Origin: Candidatus Zipacnadia bacterium
GTDB taxonomy: Bacteria > Armatimonadota > Zipacnadia > JALGUG01
NCBI GenBank assembly: GCA_029820995.1
Contig: JALGUG010000006.1
Span: 1-41,505, forward strand
Reading direction: 5' to 3'
Length of the DNA: 41,505 bases
How positions within the stretch are numbered: the stretch's first letter is position 1; every line of letters starts with the position of its first letter. Below are positions 17,185 through 25,317 of the stretch, piece by piece. The translations under genes were made by a program, and so were the position numbers. The notes below the pieces were generated by a model, which was given only the letters and a program-made list of their open reading frames with translations, searched no databases and had not been told where the DNA came from.

Positions 17185-18297
17185 TCAGCGAGTGGGGACG
17201 GAGAGCCGGCCGGTGTCCGAGTCGATGAGCAGCGGATGAATGGCCACGTCGTCCGGGAACAGGCCAGAGTCACGGATGGCGTCAACGGTGTCCAAGACGT
17301 GATCGGCGACGTCGGTGAAGGCGCCGAGCCAGGCCCGAGCATCGGAGGAGGGAATGCGGTCGCGGCTCACGCCGCGGTCGCTCATCTTGCCCACGATCTC
17401 GCCGACGGAGATCTGGGACATGCCGCACCCGGTGTGGCCCATGACGATGATCGTGTCCACGTCCAAGGCGTAAACCGCGACGGCCAGGGATCGGAGCGGG
17501 CTGTCGTTGTCGGCGAAGCCACCCCCCGCGCTGCGCACGACTACGGCTTCGCCGCGGTGGAGGCCCAGGGCCTGTTCCCAGAAGTCGGTCAGGCGGCAGT
17601 CCATGCAGGTCAGGATGGCGAGGCGCCGCGTAGGCAGATGAGACGCCGGCGGAACTTCGGGGTGCTGGGCGACGAACTGCTCGTTGTGGGCCAGGATCTC
17701 TTCCAGGACGTCGCCGGGCGAAGCAGCCGCGGGCTCAGGCCTCGGAGCAGCAGGCGGGGCTTCGGGGAGAACGGCCGCGGCGTCGGCAAGGGTCTCGCGT
17801 TCCTGCCCCAGGGGAGACGCACCGCCGGTGGCCTGGGCCCAGCCAGGCGCGGAGGTGGCATGCGCGTCCTGGCGCGCGTCATCCAGGTACTGGCGATAGC
17901 GCATGAGATCGAGGCCCAAGTCAGCCAGCAGGCGAGCGGCGCGGGTGGTGCGACCGTCAATGATGCCCAACAGGAGGTGTTCGCTGCCGATGAATTGGCA
18001 GCCCTCCATGCGTCCCTCGCGGTGCGCACTCTCGAGGACGCGGCGAGCATCGCCGGTGAAGCCTTCAGCGCCGCTGGTTATCGAGGGCGCGGCGTCAAGA
18101 TGGGGGAGGCGCCGGCGCAGGGCCTCGGTCGTGGCGCCGCAACGCTGCAGCAAGGTGTAGCCGGTACCCTCGCCGACCTGGGATAGGCCGAGGAGAATGT
18201 GCTCGGCGTTGATCTGCTCTCGGCCTTCGGATGCCGCCTCCCGACGAGCGAACATCAGGGCGCGGCGGGCACGTGAGGTGAACCTGTGCTCGGGCAT
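17185..18297 (-). CDS. Clp_N double repeat fused to a beta-carbonic anhydrase-like domain
   Basis: The ATG at 18297 follows GGAGGGATC; the longer frame is rejected. The 370-residue protein starts with two Clp N-terminal repeats as in ClpC (residues about 4-65: RFTSRARRALMFARREA and AEHILLGL; 80-140: GFTGDARRVLESAHREG and SEHLLLGI). An Ala/Pro-rich linker (145-200) leads to a beta-carbonic-anhydrase domain (about 200-370) with the zinc ligands C231, H288 and C291, the D233/R235 dyad in CMDCR, and RSAGGGF. There is no AAA+ ATPase. Clp_N domains bind adaptors and substrates, and beta-CA hydrates CO2; what joins them here is unknown. The stop lies 19 nt before the amidohydrolase pair. Confidence 0.85.
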   Translation of the reverse strand: MPEHRFTSRARRALMFARREAASEGREQINAEHILLGLSQVGEGTGYTLLQRCGATTEALRRRLPHLDAAPSITSGAEGFTGDARRVLESAHREGRMEGCQFIGSEHLLLGIIDGRTTRAARLLADLGLDLMRYRQYLDDARQDAHATSAPGWAQATGGASPLGQERETLADAAAVLPEAPPAAPRPEPAAASPGDVLEEILAHNEQFVAQHPEVPPASHLPTRRLAILTCMDCRLTDFWEQALGLHRGEAVVVRSAGGGFADNDSPLRSLAVAVYALDVDTIIVMGHTGCGMSQISVGEIVGKMSDRGVSRDRIPSSDARAWLGAFTDVADHVLDTVDAIRDSGLFPDDVAIHPLLIDSDTGRLSVPTR

Positions 18298-18508
18298 CTT
18301 GATCCCTCCGTGATCCTGCCGCCCAAGCTGGTCGCGGACGACAGTATGCAAGTCAGTCGTTTCGCATCCGCCGTGCCGGTTGCCACAATCAGGCCGAATT
18401 TCGGCGGCCTCTGCTGCGCGGACGGTGTCAGAGGCGGCTTCCCGACCGGACACGGGGGAGCATGTAGGCCTCACTTGGCAGGGATTGGTGCTGTGCCTGT
18501 CTGCCCTG

Positions 18509-19051
18509 CTACTTGTTCAGCTTGCCGCGCAGTTTGTTCAGGCGGGCCTGGATCGCGGGGGCCGGCTGTTTGGCCAGCGCCTTCTCCACTTCGGCGATCG
18601 CGGCCTCGAGGTCACCGCGGCGCTCGTAGATGTCTGCCAGGACGAGGTGGGGCACGGGATTGGTCGGATTGGCGACGATGTCCCGGCGGGCCCGCTCAAT
18701 GGTGGCGGACTCAGCATGGCGGCGCATCTGTCGGTCGGTGGTTGAGTGCACGAATCGCAAGACGGTGGGAACAATGAGCAGAACAGCCATCCCGGCCCAG
18801 CTTGCGATCTTGAGCACGGGTTCGTGCGCGCCCCACCAGTCCAGGATCGGCAGGTTGACGACGCCGAAAAGGACGAAGACGACCAACATCATCGTGACGG
18901 TGAAGAGAGCCACCACGGCGCTGATCGTGCGCTCCAGGTACAGGTGGACAACGCGCAGCAGGAAGTAGCAGGCAACAGCCCAGTATAGAACCGTTGCCAG
19001 TGAAAGTAGGGGAACATTGCGCTCGACTACCTCGTACGGCACGTCGTTCAT
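18509..19051 (-). CDS. Three-TM protein with C-terminal TPR
   Basis: The 180-residue protein has three or so hydrophobic helices (about 14-35, 42-64 and 80-98), then a cytoplasmic-type tail with one or two TPR-like units (NPVPHLVLADIYERRGDLEAAIAEVEKAL). The ATG at 19051 lies 10 nt after the preceding stop, so it is in one operon with the large exported protein. No family or function is recognised. It shares the TM-plus-TPR plan with the 790-residue protein of the RelA/SpoT cluster but not its sequence. Confidence 0.75.
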   Translation of the reverse strand: MNDVPYEVVERNVPLLSLATVLYWAVACYFLLRVVHLYLERTISAVVALFTVTMMLVVFVLFGVVNLPILDWWGAHEPVLKIASWAGMAVLLIVPTVLRFVHSTTDRQMRRHAESATIERARRDIVANPTNPVPHLVLADIYERRGDLEAAIAEVEKALAKQPAPAIQARLNKLRGKLNK

Positions 19052-19061
19052 CGTAGCCCCA

Positions 19062-21224
19062 CTACTCCGCTGGAATGGTCCTCGTCCGCCTGGTGTGCCT
19101 CAGTTCCAGAGTAATGCGCCGGGCTTTTCCGGACGCCGTGATCCACCGCGGATGTAGATTCTGCGGGCCGAGGGGCTTGCCGCCGGCAGTGGCCTGGGAG
19201 CACTCAAAGCCCGGCGGAGCATAGATCACCCACTGGCTCACCTTAACATCCTTGGCGGCCTTGCCCTCCCAAATCAAGCGCGAGGACTCTCGAATAAGAT
19301 CGAAGCCGACGGGACCGGCCGACGTGGGAAGGCCACGTACCTTCAGTTTGGAGCCTTGTTTCAACCATTCTTGCGGGAATCCTCTCAGCACGTGCAAAAT
19401 GACTTCAGGCCGGGGGTTCCGATCGCCCTCTCGGGAGGCAGACCGTGCTCGGCCCCGGCCCTTGTGCGGAAGCCTGCGCTCCTCGGTGACGAGGATGTCA
19501 CGCAGCAGGGAAGGATACTCTGCCGCGGCGGTCAGGTCCGGGAGGCAGGAGTCGGCTTGCGCAAACAGGCCCAGAGACGAGGGAGGCCGACGTTCCCAGA
19601 GCCGTGCGAGGAGGCGAGCACAGATTGCGGGTCCGTTCGCCGAGGGGGCGCGCTGAAAGCCGTGCGCGACGGCCAGTACTCGGGCCGCCGGCGCTGGGAG
19701 AAGATCATCGGCGGGAGGCTCGGGCAGATCCTCAGAGGTCGGCAGCCCTTCGGGCCCGAGTGCGGGCCAGGTGGAGGCGAGGTAATCGGTGAGAGCAGCT
19801 CCGCGCAGCGTGCTGCGCGCAGCAGCAGCCTGGCGGGCGAGTAGGCGGGCTCTCTTGAGTAGTGCCGGCTCATCGTCGTGAGCGTCGTTGAAGTATGCCA
19901 ATTCGGCTGCTCGCAAGCACAGGTCGGCGGCCCACTGTAGCGCCTCGGCGGACGGGCGCGCGGCAGCGGAGACCTGGGTGTTGAGACCGGCAGCCGCGTG
20001 AAAGATCACGGGAAACAGGACTCGTCGAAGACGCGTGCTTTGCGACAGCCAGGCTTCTTCCGAGAGCGCCCATGCCGGCCAGCCGAAGGCCACGGGCCAC
20101 TGCGCGGCCGGCAGCTCCGGCTCGGGAGCTACGCGACCGAAGGCGCCCGTGTCAGGAGACTGCGATCTGAGCAAGGCCCGCAAAGGCGCATCGGCGGCGT
20201 CACCCAGTCCGGCCGCAGATAGCGCGCCGCAGCGGCGAGAAAGCTGCAGAAGGGACGTGGGCTCTCTCAGGCCCGGTACAGGCGAGTCGCCGGCATGTCC
20301 GGCAAGCAGGAGGTCTTGCATCAGCGAAGCGTAGAGGGCCGCAACCGGTCTCTGGGAAGGCATCTGCAGGGAGAAAGCGTCGAGTCGGTCGCGCCACTGA
20401 GCGCGAACGCGTTGCAGCCGGTCGGCAAAGGCGTCGCGAGAGAGAGCCGGAGGAGAGGCTTCCGACCAGGGAGAGGGTTGGAGCGGAAAGGCCAGCAGAA
20501 GATAAGCCGTGTCTCGAGGTTGGATCTCGACGCTGAAGACCAAGGCTCCGCCGGCCCAGCCGTCAGGGTCTCGAATGCTGTGCTCCTCGGGCCACCGGCC
20601 TCGCGCTGCGAGCAAGCCGATCTCATTGTCGAGGCCGCGTGTGCAGAGAAGCAGAGGTACCACTGGACCTCGATAGAAGAGTGCCGCCCGACCGTTGACA
20701 TCCAGCGCCTGTCGCTCCTGACGGTGCTCCAGCGATACGATTCTACCGGGACCGGCCGGGGTAAAGGGATGGAGCAGGCACGCGAGGCGCACGTCGGCGG
20801 GGCGAGCGGCGTTGTTGCGGAGGCTGAGACGAGCGAACACGTACGGCACAGGCGTGGGCCTGCCGTACAGATCAGCAAAGATGGTGCCATGAGCCGCCAG
20901 CCCGAAGAGGTCCCTGTGGTGCTCCAAGACGAGTTCGCGAGGGCCCGTCCAGCGGAGCGTGTCGGGGGTGCAAAGCGGTTCGGTCTTTCCGTTGGCGCCG
21001 ATTCCAAGGCAAAGCTGGAAGGCGAAGTTGCCGGGCCAGGCAGTGCACAGACCGCGGGTGTCGGACAGAGCGAACGGCGAGGCCCCCGGAACTCCGAGCA
21101 CCGCGGCGGGACCGGCGCCCGGCCGACCGGTTTCCGCCATCCGGGCACGAGCCCATTCTGCGAACAGTGCTTCGCGGTGATTGTCGGGCGACGACGAGAG
21201 CGCACAGACTGCCGCCAGCATCAA
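19062..21224 (-). CDS. Large protein of unknown function, likely exported
   Basis: The 720-residue frame starts at TTG 21224 or ATG 21221; the frame is closed by a TAG nine codons before the TTG. The N-terminus (MMLAAVCALSSSPDN) is hydrophobic with no leading basic residue, so a slightly upstream start or a weak signal is likely. The first 300 residues look beta-rich (LSLRNNAARPADVRLACLL) and the middle is helical and Ala/Leu-rich (about 330-560), a layout seen in some beta-sandwich plus alpha-barrel glycosidases, but no catalytic motif was found. The last 100 residues are again beta-like and basic. Not identified. Confidence 0.65.
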   Translation of the reverse strand: MMLAAVCALSSSPDNHREALFAEWARARMAETGRPGAGPAAVLGVPGASPFALSDTRGLCTAWPGNFAFQLCLGIGANGKTEPLCTPDTLRWTGPRELVLEHHRDLFGLAAHGTIFADLYGRPTPVPYVFARLSLRNNAARPADVRLACLLHPFTPAGPGRIVSLEHRQERQALDVNGRAALFYRGPVVPLLLCTRGLDNEIGLLAARGRWPEEHSIRDPDGWAGGALVFSVEIQPRDTAYLLLAFPLQPSPWSEASPPALSRDAFADRLQRVRAQWRDRLDAFSLQMPSQRPVAALYASLMQDLLLAGHAGDSPVPGLREPTSLLQLSRRCGALSAAGLGDAADAPLRALLRSQSPDTGAFGRVAPEPELPAAQWPVAFGWPAWALSEEAWLSQSTRLRRVLFPVIFHAAAGLNTQVSAAARPSAEALQWAADLCLRAAELAYFNDAHDDEPALLKRARLLARQAAAARSTLRGAALTDYLASTWPALGPEGLPTSEDLPEPPADDLLPAPAARVLAVAHGFQRAPSANGPAICARLLARLWERRPPSSLGLFAQADSCLPDLTAAAEYPSLLRDILVTEERRLPHKGRGRARSASREGDRNPRPEVILHVLRGFPQEWLKQGSKLKVRGLPTSAGPVGFDLIRESSRLIWEGKAAKDVKVSQWVIYAPPGFECSQATAGGKPLGPQNLHPRWITASGKARRITLELRHTRRTRTIPAE

Positions 21225-21298
21225 GGCAAGGACGCAAGTGGATCCCTAGGGCAGTCTCGCCCCGGTGCCAGGACCTGTGCAGCACACGCGTTTGGGGG

Positions 21299-21928
21299 TC
21301 AAAGCTCCTCGACAAGGGTGCGGAGTTCGCGGGTAGCGGCCTCGGGGTCGGGCGCAGCCATCACCGCGGAAACGACGGCGAGCAGGTCCGCGCCGGCCTC
21401 GGCCACACGTTGTGCGTTCGCGAGGGTGATGCCGCCGATGGCACATACAGGCAGGTTTGCCGCCCGCTTGATGGACTGGATGGCTTCCGGACCTATGGGA
21501 GAAATACCCGGCTTGGTGGGAGAGCTAAACATCGGGCCACAAGCCACGTAGGAGGCTCCGTCGCGGGCGGCACGCATGGCAAGGTCTCTGGCGGGAGCGC
21601 TCACGCCCAGGATGGCGCGCGGGCCCAGCATGCGACGCGCGAGGTCTACCGGCATATCATCCTGGCCGACATGGGCGCCGTCGGCGCCGACTGCCAGGGC
21701 GACGTCAATGCGATCGTTGATCAGCAGAGGCACGCTGGAGCGTCTGGCCTCCAACACGAGGGCGCGCGCTTCTTCCACCATCTCGCGGGTCGAGAGGTCT
21801 TTGGCCCGATATTGTACGAGCGAGGCGCCGCCGCGGAGCACGGCGCGCAGCACGTCTCGCGCCGTGCGGCCATGCAGCGAGTCGGTGTCGACAATGACGT
21901 AGACCTTTCCGGGAGGAGCCCAAGTCAT
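21299..21928 (-). CDS. thiE: Thiamine phosphate synthase
   Basis: The 209-residue TIM-barrel enzyme joins HMP-diphosphate and thiazole phosphate to form thiamine phosphate. Typical blocks are VYVIVDTD at the start, GGASLVQYRAKDLSTREM, LLINDRIDVALAVGADGAHVGQDDMP, ILGVS, GPMFSSPTKPG (the STKP-type phosphate site, here SPTKPG), and CAIGGI with VVSAV at the C-terminus. The start is ATG at 21928, with a weak GAGG upstream; longer frames are shadow. No other thi gene adjoins, and no TPP riboswitch was found. Confidence 0.93.
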   Translation of the reverse strand: MTWAPPGKVYVIVDTDSLHGRTARDVLRAVLRGGASLVQYRAKDLSTREMVEEARALVLEARRSSVPLLINDRIDVALAVGADGAHVGQDDMPVDLARRMLGPRAILGVSAPARDLAMRAARDGASYVACGPMFSSPTKPGISPIGPEAIQSIKRAANLPVCAIGGITLANAQRVAEAGADLLAVVSAVMAAPDPEAATRELRTLVEEL

Positions 21929-22161
21929 GTTCGGTTCGTTCGCCTCAGGACGCGCCAAGACCTCCTCATCGGTGAGCCTCCCGGCAGGGAGGAACCGGTC
22001 GAAGACAAGGTGAGAAGATGGTGGAGAGCGAAGAGAGCAAAACTGGTATTGTCGCATGGCAGTCGGGCACTGAAGTACCCGGCTGAGAGCCTGCGGCCGA
22101 CCGTCCTCCGGACGGAACCGTGGTCGGGCAGTGAAGTGGGCAGTGATAATGGGTTGGGGCC

Positions 22162-22872
22162 ATGGCGGGAGAGGCGGCGACTGAGTCACAAGCAGGCGAC
22201 ATACCTGTGCGCAAGCGATATCGCTTTGGGCTTCTGGACCTGGTGGTGCTCCTGGCGGTGCTGTGTATCTGTGTGGCGCCGCTGTTGAGCCTGTGGACAC
22301 GGGGCAGCCAGGGGCGAGCACAGTGCGCGGACAATCTCCGGCAGATCGGCACAGCTATTGGGATGTACGCGGCCGACTGGAACGATGGATTGCCCTTTGC
22401 GGTGGACCCGGGGGACCGGAGCGCGGGGCGGTATGACCCGTTCTTCCAGGACCGAGCGGACCTGATCTTTCGGGCTCCCATGCTGCACGATGTGCTGCGC
22501 CCGTACGTAGCGAGCAAGGAGGTGTTCCACTGCCCCCAGGACGGGGGTTTCGACCACTTCCATGGGAGCGTTGTCGGGATCCCGGCGCATGCTCGGCCGA
22601 CGTGTTTTGCGGCGTGGGGGACGAGCTATAACTACCACAGCCAGCTTGCTTTCGACCACATTCCGCGCAGTGCGGTGGCGGGCCGCGGGGACATCAATCA
22701 GGTGTTTGATGCGCACGGGAGCTTTCACGCCGTTGGGGCGGGGCGCATCAGGCATTTCCGATACAACGTACTGTACACCGACGGGCATGTGGCGAACGTG
22801 AGCCGCGCGCAGTACGTTTCCGGGTGGCGCTCGCCGAGTGGTTACCGAGGAGGCTATCGGGCGGCAGACTGA
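22162..22872 (+). CDS. H-X9-DG-type prepilin-like protein with degenerate N-terminus
   Basis: The 236-residue protein has a short basic N-terminus and one hydrophobic helix (about 24-46: LLDLVVLLAVLCICVAPLLS), then ADNLRQIGTAIGMYAADWNDGLPF, the block that follows the pilin helix in DUF1559/SBP_bac_10-like prepilins of Planctomycetes and Armatimonadota. It ends with HFRYNVLYTDGHVAN, the H-X8/9-DG motif. The normal cleavage motif GFTLIELLVV is replaced, so processing by prepilin peptidase is uncertain. It may be a fixed membrane protein with a pseudopilin-like domain. Four Cys lie in the exposed part. Confidence 0.75.
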   Translation: MAGEAATESQAGDIPVRKRYRFGLLDLVVLLAVLCICVAPLLSLWTRGSQGRAQCADNLRQIGTAIGMYAADWNDGLPFAVDPGDRSAGRYDPFFQDRADLIFRAPMLHDVLRPYVASKEVFHCPQDGGFDHFHGSVVGIPAHARPTCFAAWGTSYNYHSQLAFDHIPRSAVAGRGDINQVFDAHGSFHAVGAGRIRHFRYNVLYTDGHVANVSRAQYVSGWRSPSGYRGGYRAAD

Positions 22873-22901
22873 GAGGGTGGAAGGGGCGCGGAGGCAAGAG
22901 A

Positions 22902-22931
22902 GAAGCTCCCGGCGGAGTCGCCGGGAGCTTC
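22902..22931. terminator. Perfect 13-bp stem-loop between convergent genes
   Basis: GAAGCTCCCGGCG (22902-22914), loop GAGT, then its exact complement (22919-22931). It lies 23 nt past the porin stop and is followed on the minus strand by TCTCTTGCCTCC; it probably ends both transcripts. Confidence 0.85.
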
Positions 22932-22953
22932 AGGGCGTCGAGTTGGAACTCGC

Positions 22954-24819
22954 CTAGAAGTTGACGACGAGCTCGGCCAGGAACAGTTCCTGGTCAGGGG
23001 TCTTCCACAGGCTGGTGTCGTAGTCACACAGGCCGTTGTACTTGGCGTAGTTGTTGTGAACGGCTTCCTGGTGTGCATAGGTGAACACACCGGTGACGCC
23101 GCGCACGAAGTTGTGGGTCCAGCGCAGAGCCCAGAGCTGATCATAGTTCATGTCGGGGAAGCGGATGTCACACTGGGTGGCGCCGGTCTTGTTGTCCACG
23201 GAGTAGTAGATCAACTCGACAGGATCGCCGACGACTTCGAAGCCCAGGTGAGCACCATAGACCACGGTGTTGTCAATGATCAGCGGGTTGCGCAGCCAGC
23301 GCTCCCAGGGGAAGATGGCGCCCTGGTTGGCGGGCCGGAAGAGCAGGGATTCCTGAAGGGTGTAGATCTCGTCGTACGGGTTGCCGCTGGAGAAGTGAGG
23401 CACTCCGCCGGTATCCACGTTGGCGTAGTAGCCCTTCAAGTACCAGCTCTTGCCGTCGTACAGGTCAATGTCGACCATCAAGGCGTCCGGGTTCTTGTCG
23501 CGCAGTCCGCAGCCCGGTCCCGTGACGCCGCCGAAGCAGCGATGCTGGGAGTCGTCGAAGATGCGCTCGAGCTGTGAGTACTCGACGTAGAGGTCCCGGT
23601 TACCCCAGAACTTGGCCCAGAGGTCAACGCTCCAGCCGCTCTCGCATCCCAGGCCGCTGCCGAGATAGTTGCCGGCGATGGACCAGTTGCGAGAATTGTC
23701 GTACTCGACGCGGATGGAGGCATAGGCGTCGTTGCCATCCATGGTATCGGTGGCGTGAGCGCTGTACGGGGTCCAGCCATCGTAGTTGGCCATGCCGACG
23801 AAGGCGTCAATGTCCAGGTAGCCGCCCAGGTCTTCCTTCTGGGTTCGAATGCCCTGCTGGGCCATGCGCTCGTTGTTGACGAGCAGACCGGGGCCATAGG
23901 CCTGGAACTGGCGCCCCAGCGTCCAGGTCCAGCCCTTCCAATCCCAGGAGACCCAGGCTTCATCAATCCAGACCGACTCGAGGGAGTTGGCCAGGAAGCC
24001 GGAGGGCATGCCGGGATAGCTGTACCAGGAGGGCTGAGTGGGATAGCTGGAGTTGACGGCAGGCGGATTAGGAGACCCACGCCAGGTGGTGGGGAAGGCA
24101 GCGCGGCGCACCAGGCCACGGCCTTCGGCCACACGCATCGGGTCGCTGGTGTACTTGATGGTGATGTTGCCGTACAGGTCTTCGGTGATGTCGCCTTCGA
24201 TGCCGATCTTGGCGGTCAGGTTGTCGAACTCGCTGTTGCGCACGAAGGAATTGCCCGCCATCCCGATCCGGTAATCGAGCCAGCCGGTGATGTCGGGGCC
24301 CGCGGTGAGTTCCTCGAGGAAGGCGATGCGGTCCTCGTGGTCGTCCACGCGGTCGCGGATGTCATCCACGTCCTTGCGCAGCTCGGCGAGCTCGTTCTTG
24401 AACTCTTCCGTGAGGCGCTTGACGATGGCCTCGACTTCAGCCGGATCGAGCTTGGCGTCCTCGCCCTTGGGGCCCTGGGGTCCAGCGGGACCCTGCGCGC
24501 CCGCGGGGCCGGCAGGACCAGCCGGGCCGGCGGGGCCTTGCGGGCCGGCCGGGCCAGGATCGCCCTTGTCGCCCTTTTGCGCCTGGACCTTGTCCATGAA
24601 GCGCGCGATGGCGGCGGCGAACTCGTAGCGGGTCATCGCCCGGTCACCCTTGAAGGTGTCGTCGGGGTAGCCGATGATGACGCCGGCATCCACGAGCTTC
24701 TGGCAGGCGTCGTACGCCCAATGCCGAAGCGGGACGTCTCTGGTCGGGTCCGCCGACGCCGCTCCGGCAGCCAGTGCGAGCAACGCAACAATGCTCGCGA
24801 GCAGAATGACTTTCTTCAT
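22954..24819 (-). CDS. SLH-domain, collagen-stalk porin-like outer-membrane protein
   Basis: The 621-residue protein has a signal peptide (1-23, ending ASA), one SLH domain (about 26-80: [28 protein letters not shown]), a collagen-like G-x-y stretch of about 12 triplets (82-117), a coiled coil (about 120-170), and then a long aromatic-rich beta region ending in F ([10 protein letters not shown]), as for an outer-membrane barrel. SLH plus coiled coil plus barrel is the plan of Som/Omp-alpha-type porins that tie the outer membrane to the cell wall. The collagen-like insert between SLH and coiled coil is unusual. AAGGGGGT lies before the ATG. A consensus promoter and a long leader precede it, and a perfect terminator follows, suggesting high expression. 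Confidence 0.9.
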   Translation of the reverse strand: MKKVILLASIVALLALAAGAASADPTRDVPLRHWAYDACQKLVDAGVIIGYPDDTFKGDRAMTRYEFAAAIARFMDKVQAQKGDKGDPGPAGPQGPAGPAGPAGPAGAQGPAGPQGPKGEDAKLDPAEVEAIVKRLTEEFKNELAELRKDVDDIRDRVDDHEDRIAFLEELTAGPDITGWLDYRIGMAGNSFVRNSEFDNLTAKIGIEGDITEDLYGNITIKYTSDPMRVAEGRGLVRRAAFPTTWRGSPNPPAVNSSYPTQPSWYSYPGMPSGFLANSLESVWIDEAWVSWDWKGWTWTLGRQFQAYGPGLLVNNERMAQQGIRTQKEDLGGYLDIDAFVGMANYDGWTPYSAHATDTMDGNDAYASIRVEYDNSRNWSIAGNYLGSGLGCESGWSVDLWAKFWGNRDLYVEYSQLERIFDDSQHRCFGGVTGPGCGLRDKNPDALMVDIDLYDGKSWYLKGYYANVDTGGVPHFSSGNPYDEIYTLQESLLFRPANQGAIFPWERWLRNPLIIDNTVVYGAHLGFEVVGDPVELIYYSVDNKTGATQCDIRFPDMNYDQLWALRWTHNFVRGVTGVFTYAHQEAVHNNYAKYNGLCDYDTSLWKTPDQELFLAELVVNF

Positions 24820-24897
24820 TACGGGTAACCCCCTTGACCTTCCACAGCTTTGCGCCGGCCCTACAAGCAGTTTGGGGGCGCATTGTGTGCCGTGGTC

Positions 24898-25005
24898 TTA
24901 TGCCACAAGGCCGCCGTGGAGTTTCCTCGTTTCCTCTGTGGCGGACCGCATGCGATAGGTTGTGGCGACCAAGGCACTATACGGGGCCGGTCTGGCCCTG
25001 GACAC
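24898..25005 (-). CDS. Possible leader peptide of the porin transcript (35 residues)
   Basis: Inside the leader of about 280 nt a GTG at 25005 follows AAAGGAGG by four nt, the best Shine-Dalgarno in this region. It opens a frame that starts MSRARPAPYSALVATT and ends with TAA at 24898-24900, 78 nt before the porin start. The Shine-Dalgarno is the main evidence; a regulatory leader peptide is inference. Confidence 0.35.
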   Translation of the reverse strand: MSRARPAPYSALVATTYRMRSATEETRKLHGGLVA

Positions 25006-25108
25006 AATGCCTCCTTTCTGAGCCGGGTTTAGACCGGCTTGGTTTGTCGTACATAACGTACAGCCCCACGGCCGCAGTCACGGTCGTGGTCTGCGAATAA
25101 CAGGTGAA

Positions 25109-25137
25109 AGAGTAACGGTAAACGGCAGAAATGTCAA
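25109..25137 (-). promoter_or_regulatory. Consensus sigma70 promoter of the SLH porin
   Basis: On the minus strand TTGACA (25137-25132) and TACTCT (25114-25109) are 17 nt apart. The start would be near 25101, leaving about 280 nt of leader that includes the inverted pair AGCCGG/CCGGCT. Confidence 0.8.
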
Positions 25138-25248
25138 GCACCGCAGGCAAAAAAATGGTCTGAGGACTTGCCACTTGCGCATTCTCTGGGACAGGGCAGG
25201 TGGGTGGGCGGTGAGGTGGGAGCCGGCTCGGGGGCTGCGGCGCGTGAG

Positions 25249-25277
25249 TTGACTATCATAGCAACATGCCGTATACT
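25249..25277 (+). promoter_or_regulatory. Sigma70 promoter of recJ
   Basis: TTGACT (25249-25254) and TATACT (25272-25277) are 17 nt apart, which puts the start near 25284, about 34 nt before the ATG at 25318. This rules out the longer reading frame from 25168. Confidence 0.8.
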
Positions 25278-25317
25278 CGCAGAGATTGCAGGCTGTCTGA
25301 GGCGTGGTCACAGCTCC

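Noticed and set aside
22070-22135. TPP-riboswitch-like GGCTGAGAG near thiE
   Set aside because: It is on the strand opposite to thiE and lacks the second conserved TPP segment; the hairpin at 22101-22115 is short.
24480-24600. Short tandem repeat of GGCCGGC-type units
   Set aside because: It is the collagen-like coding part of the porin, not a DNA repeat element or CRISPR array.
25168-25317. N-terminal extension of recJ
   Set aside because: A good promoter at 25249-25277 lies inside it, so transcription begins after this start.
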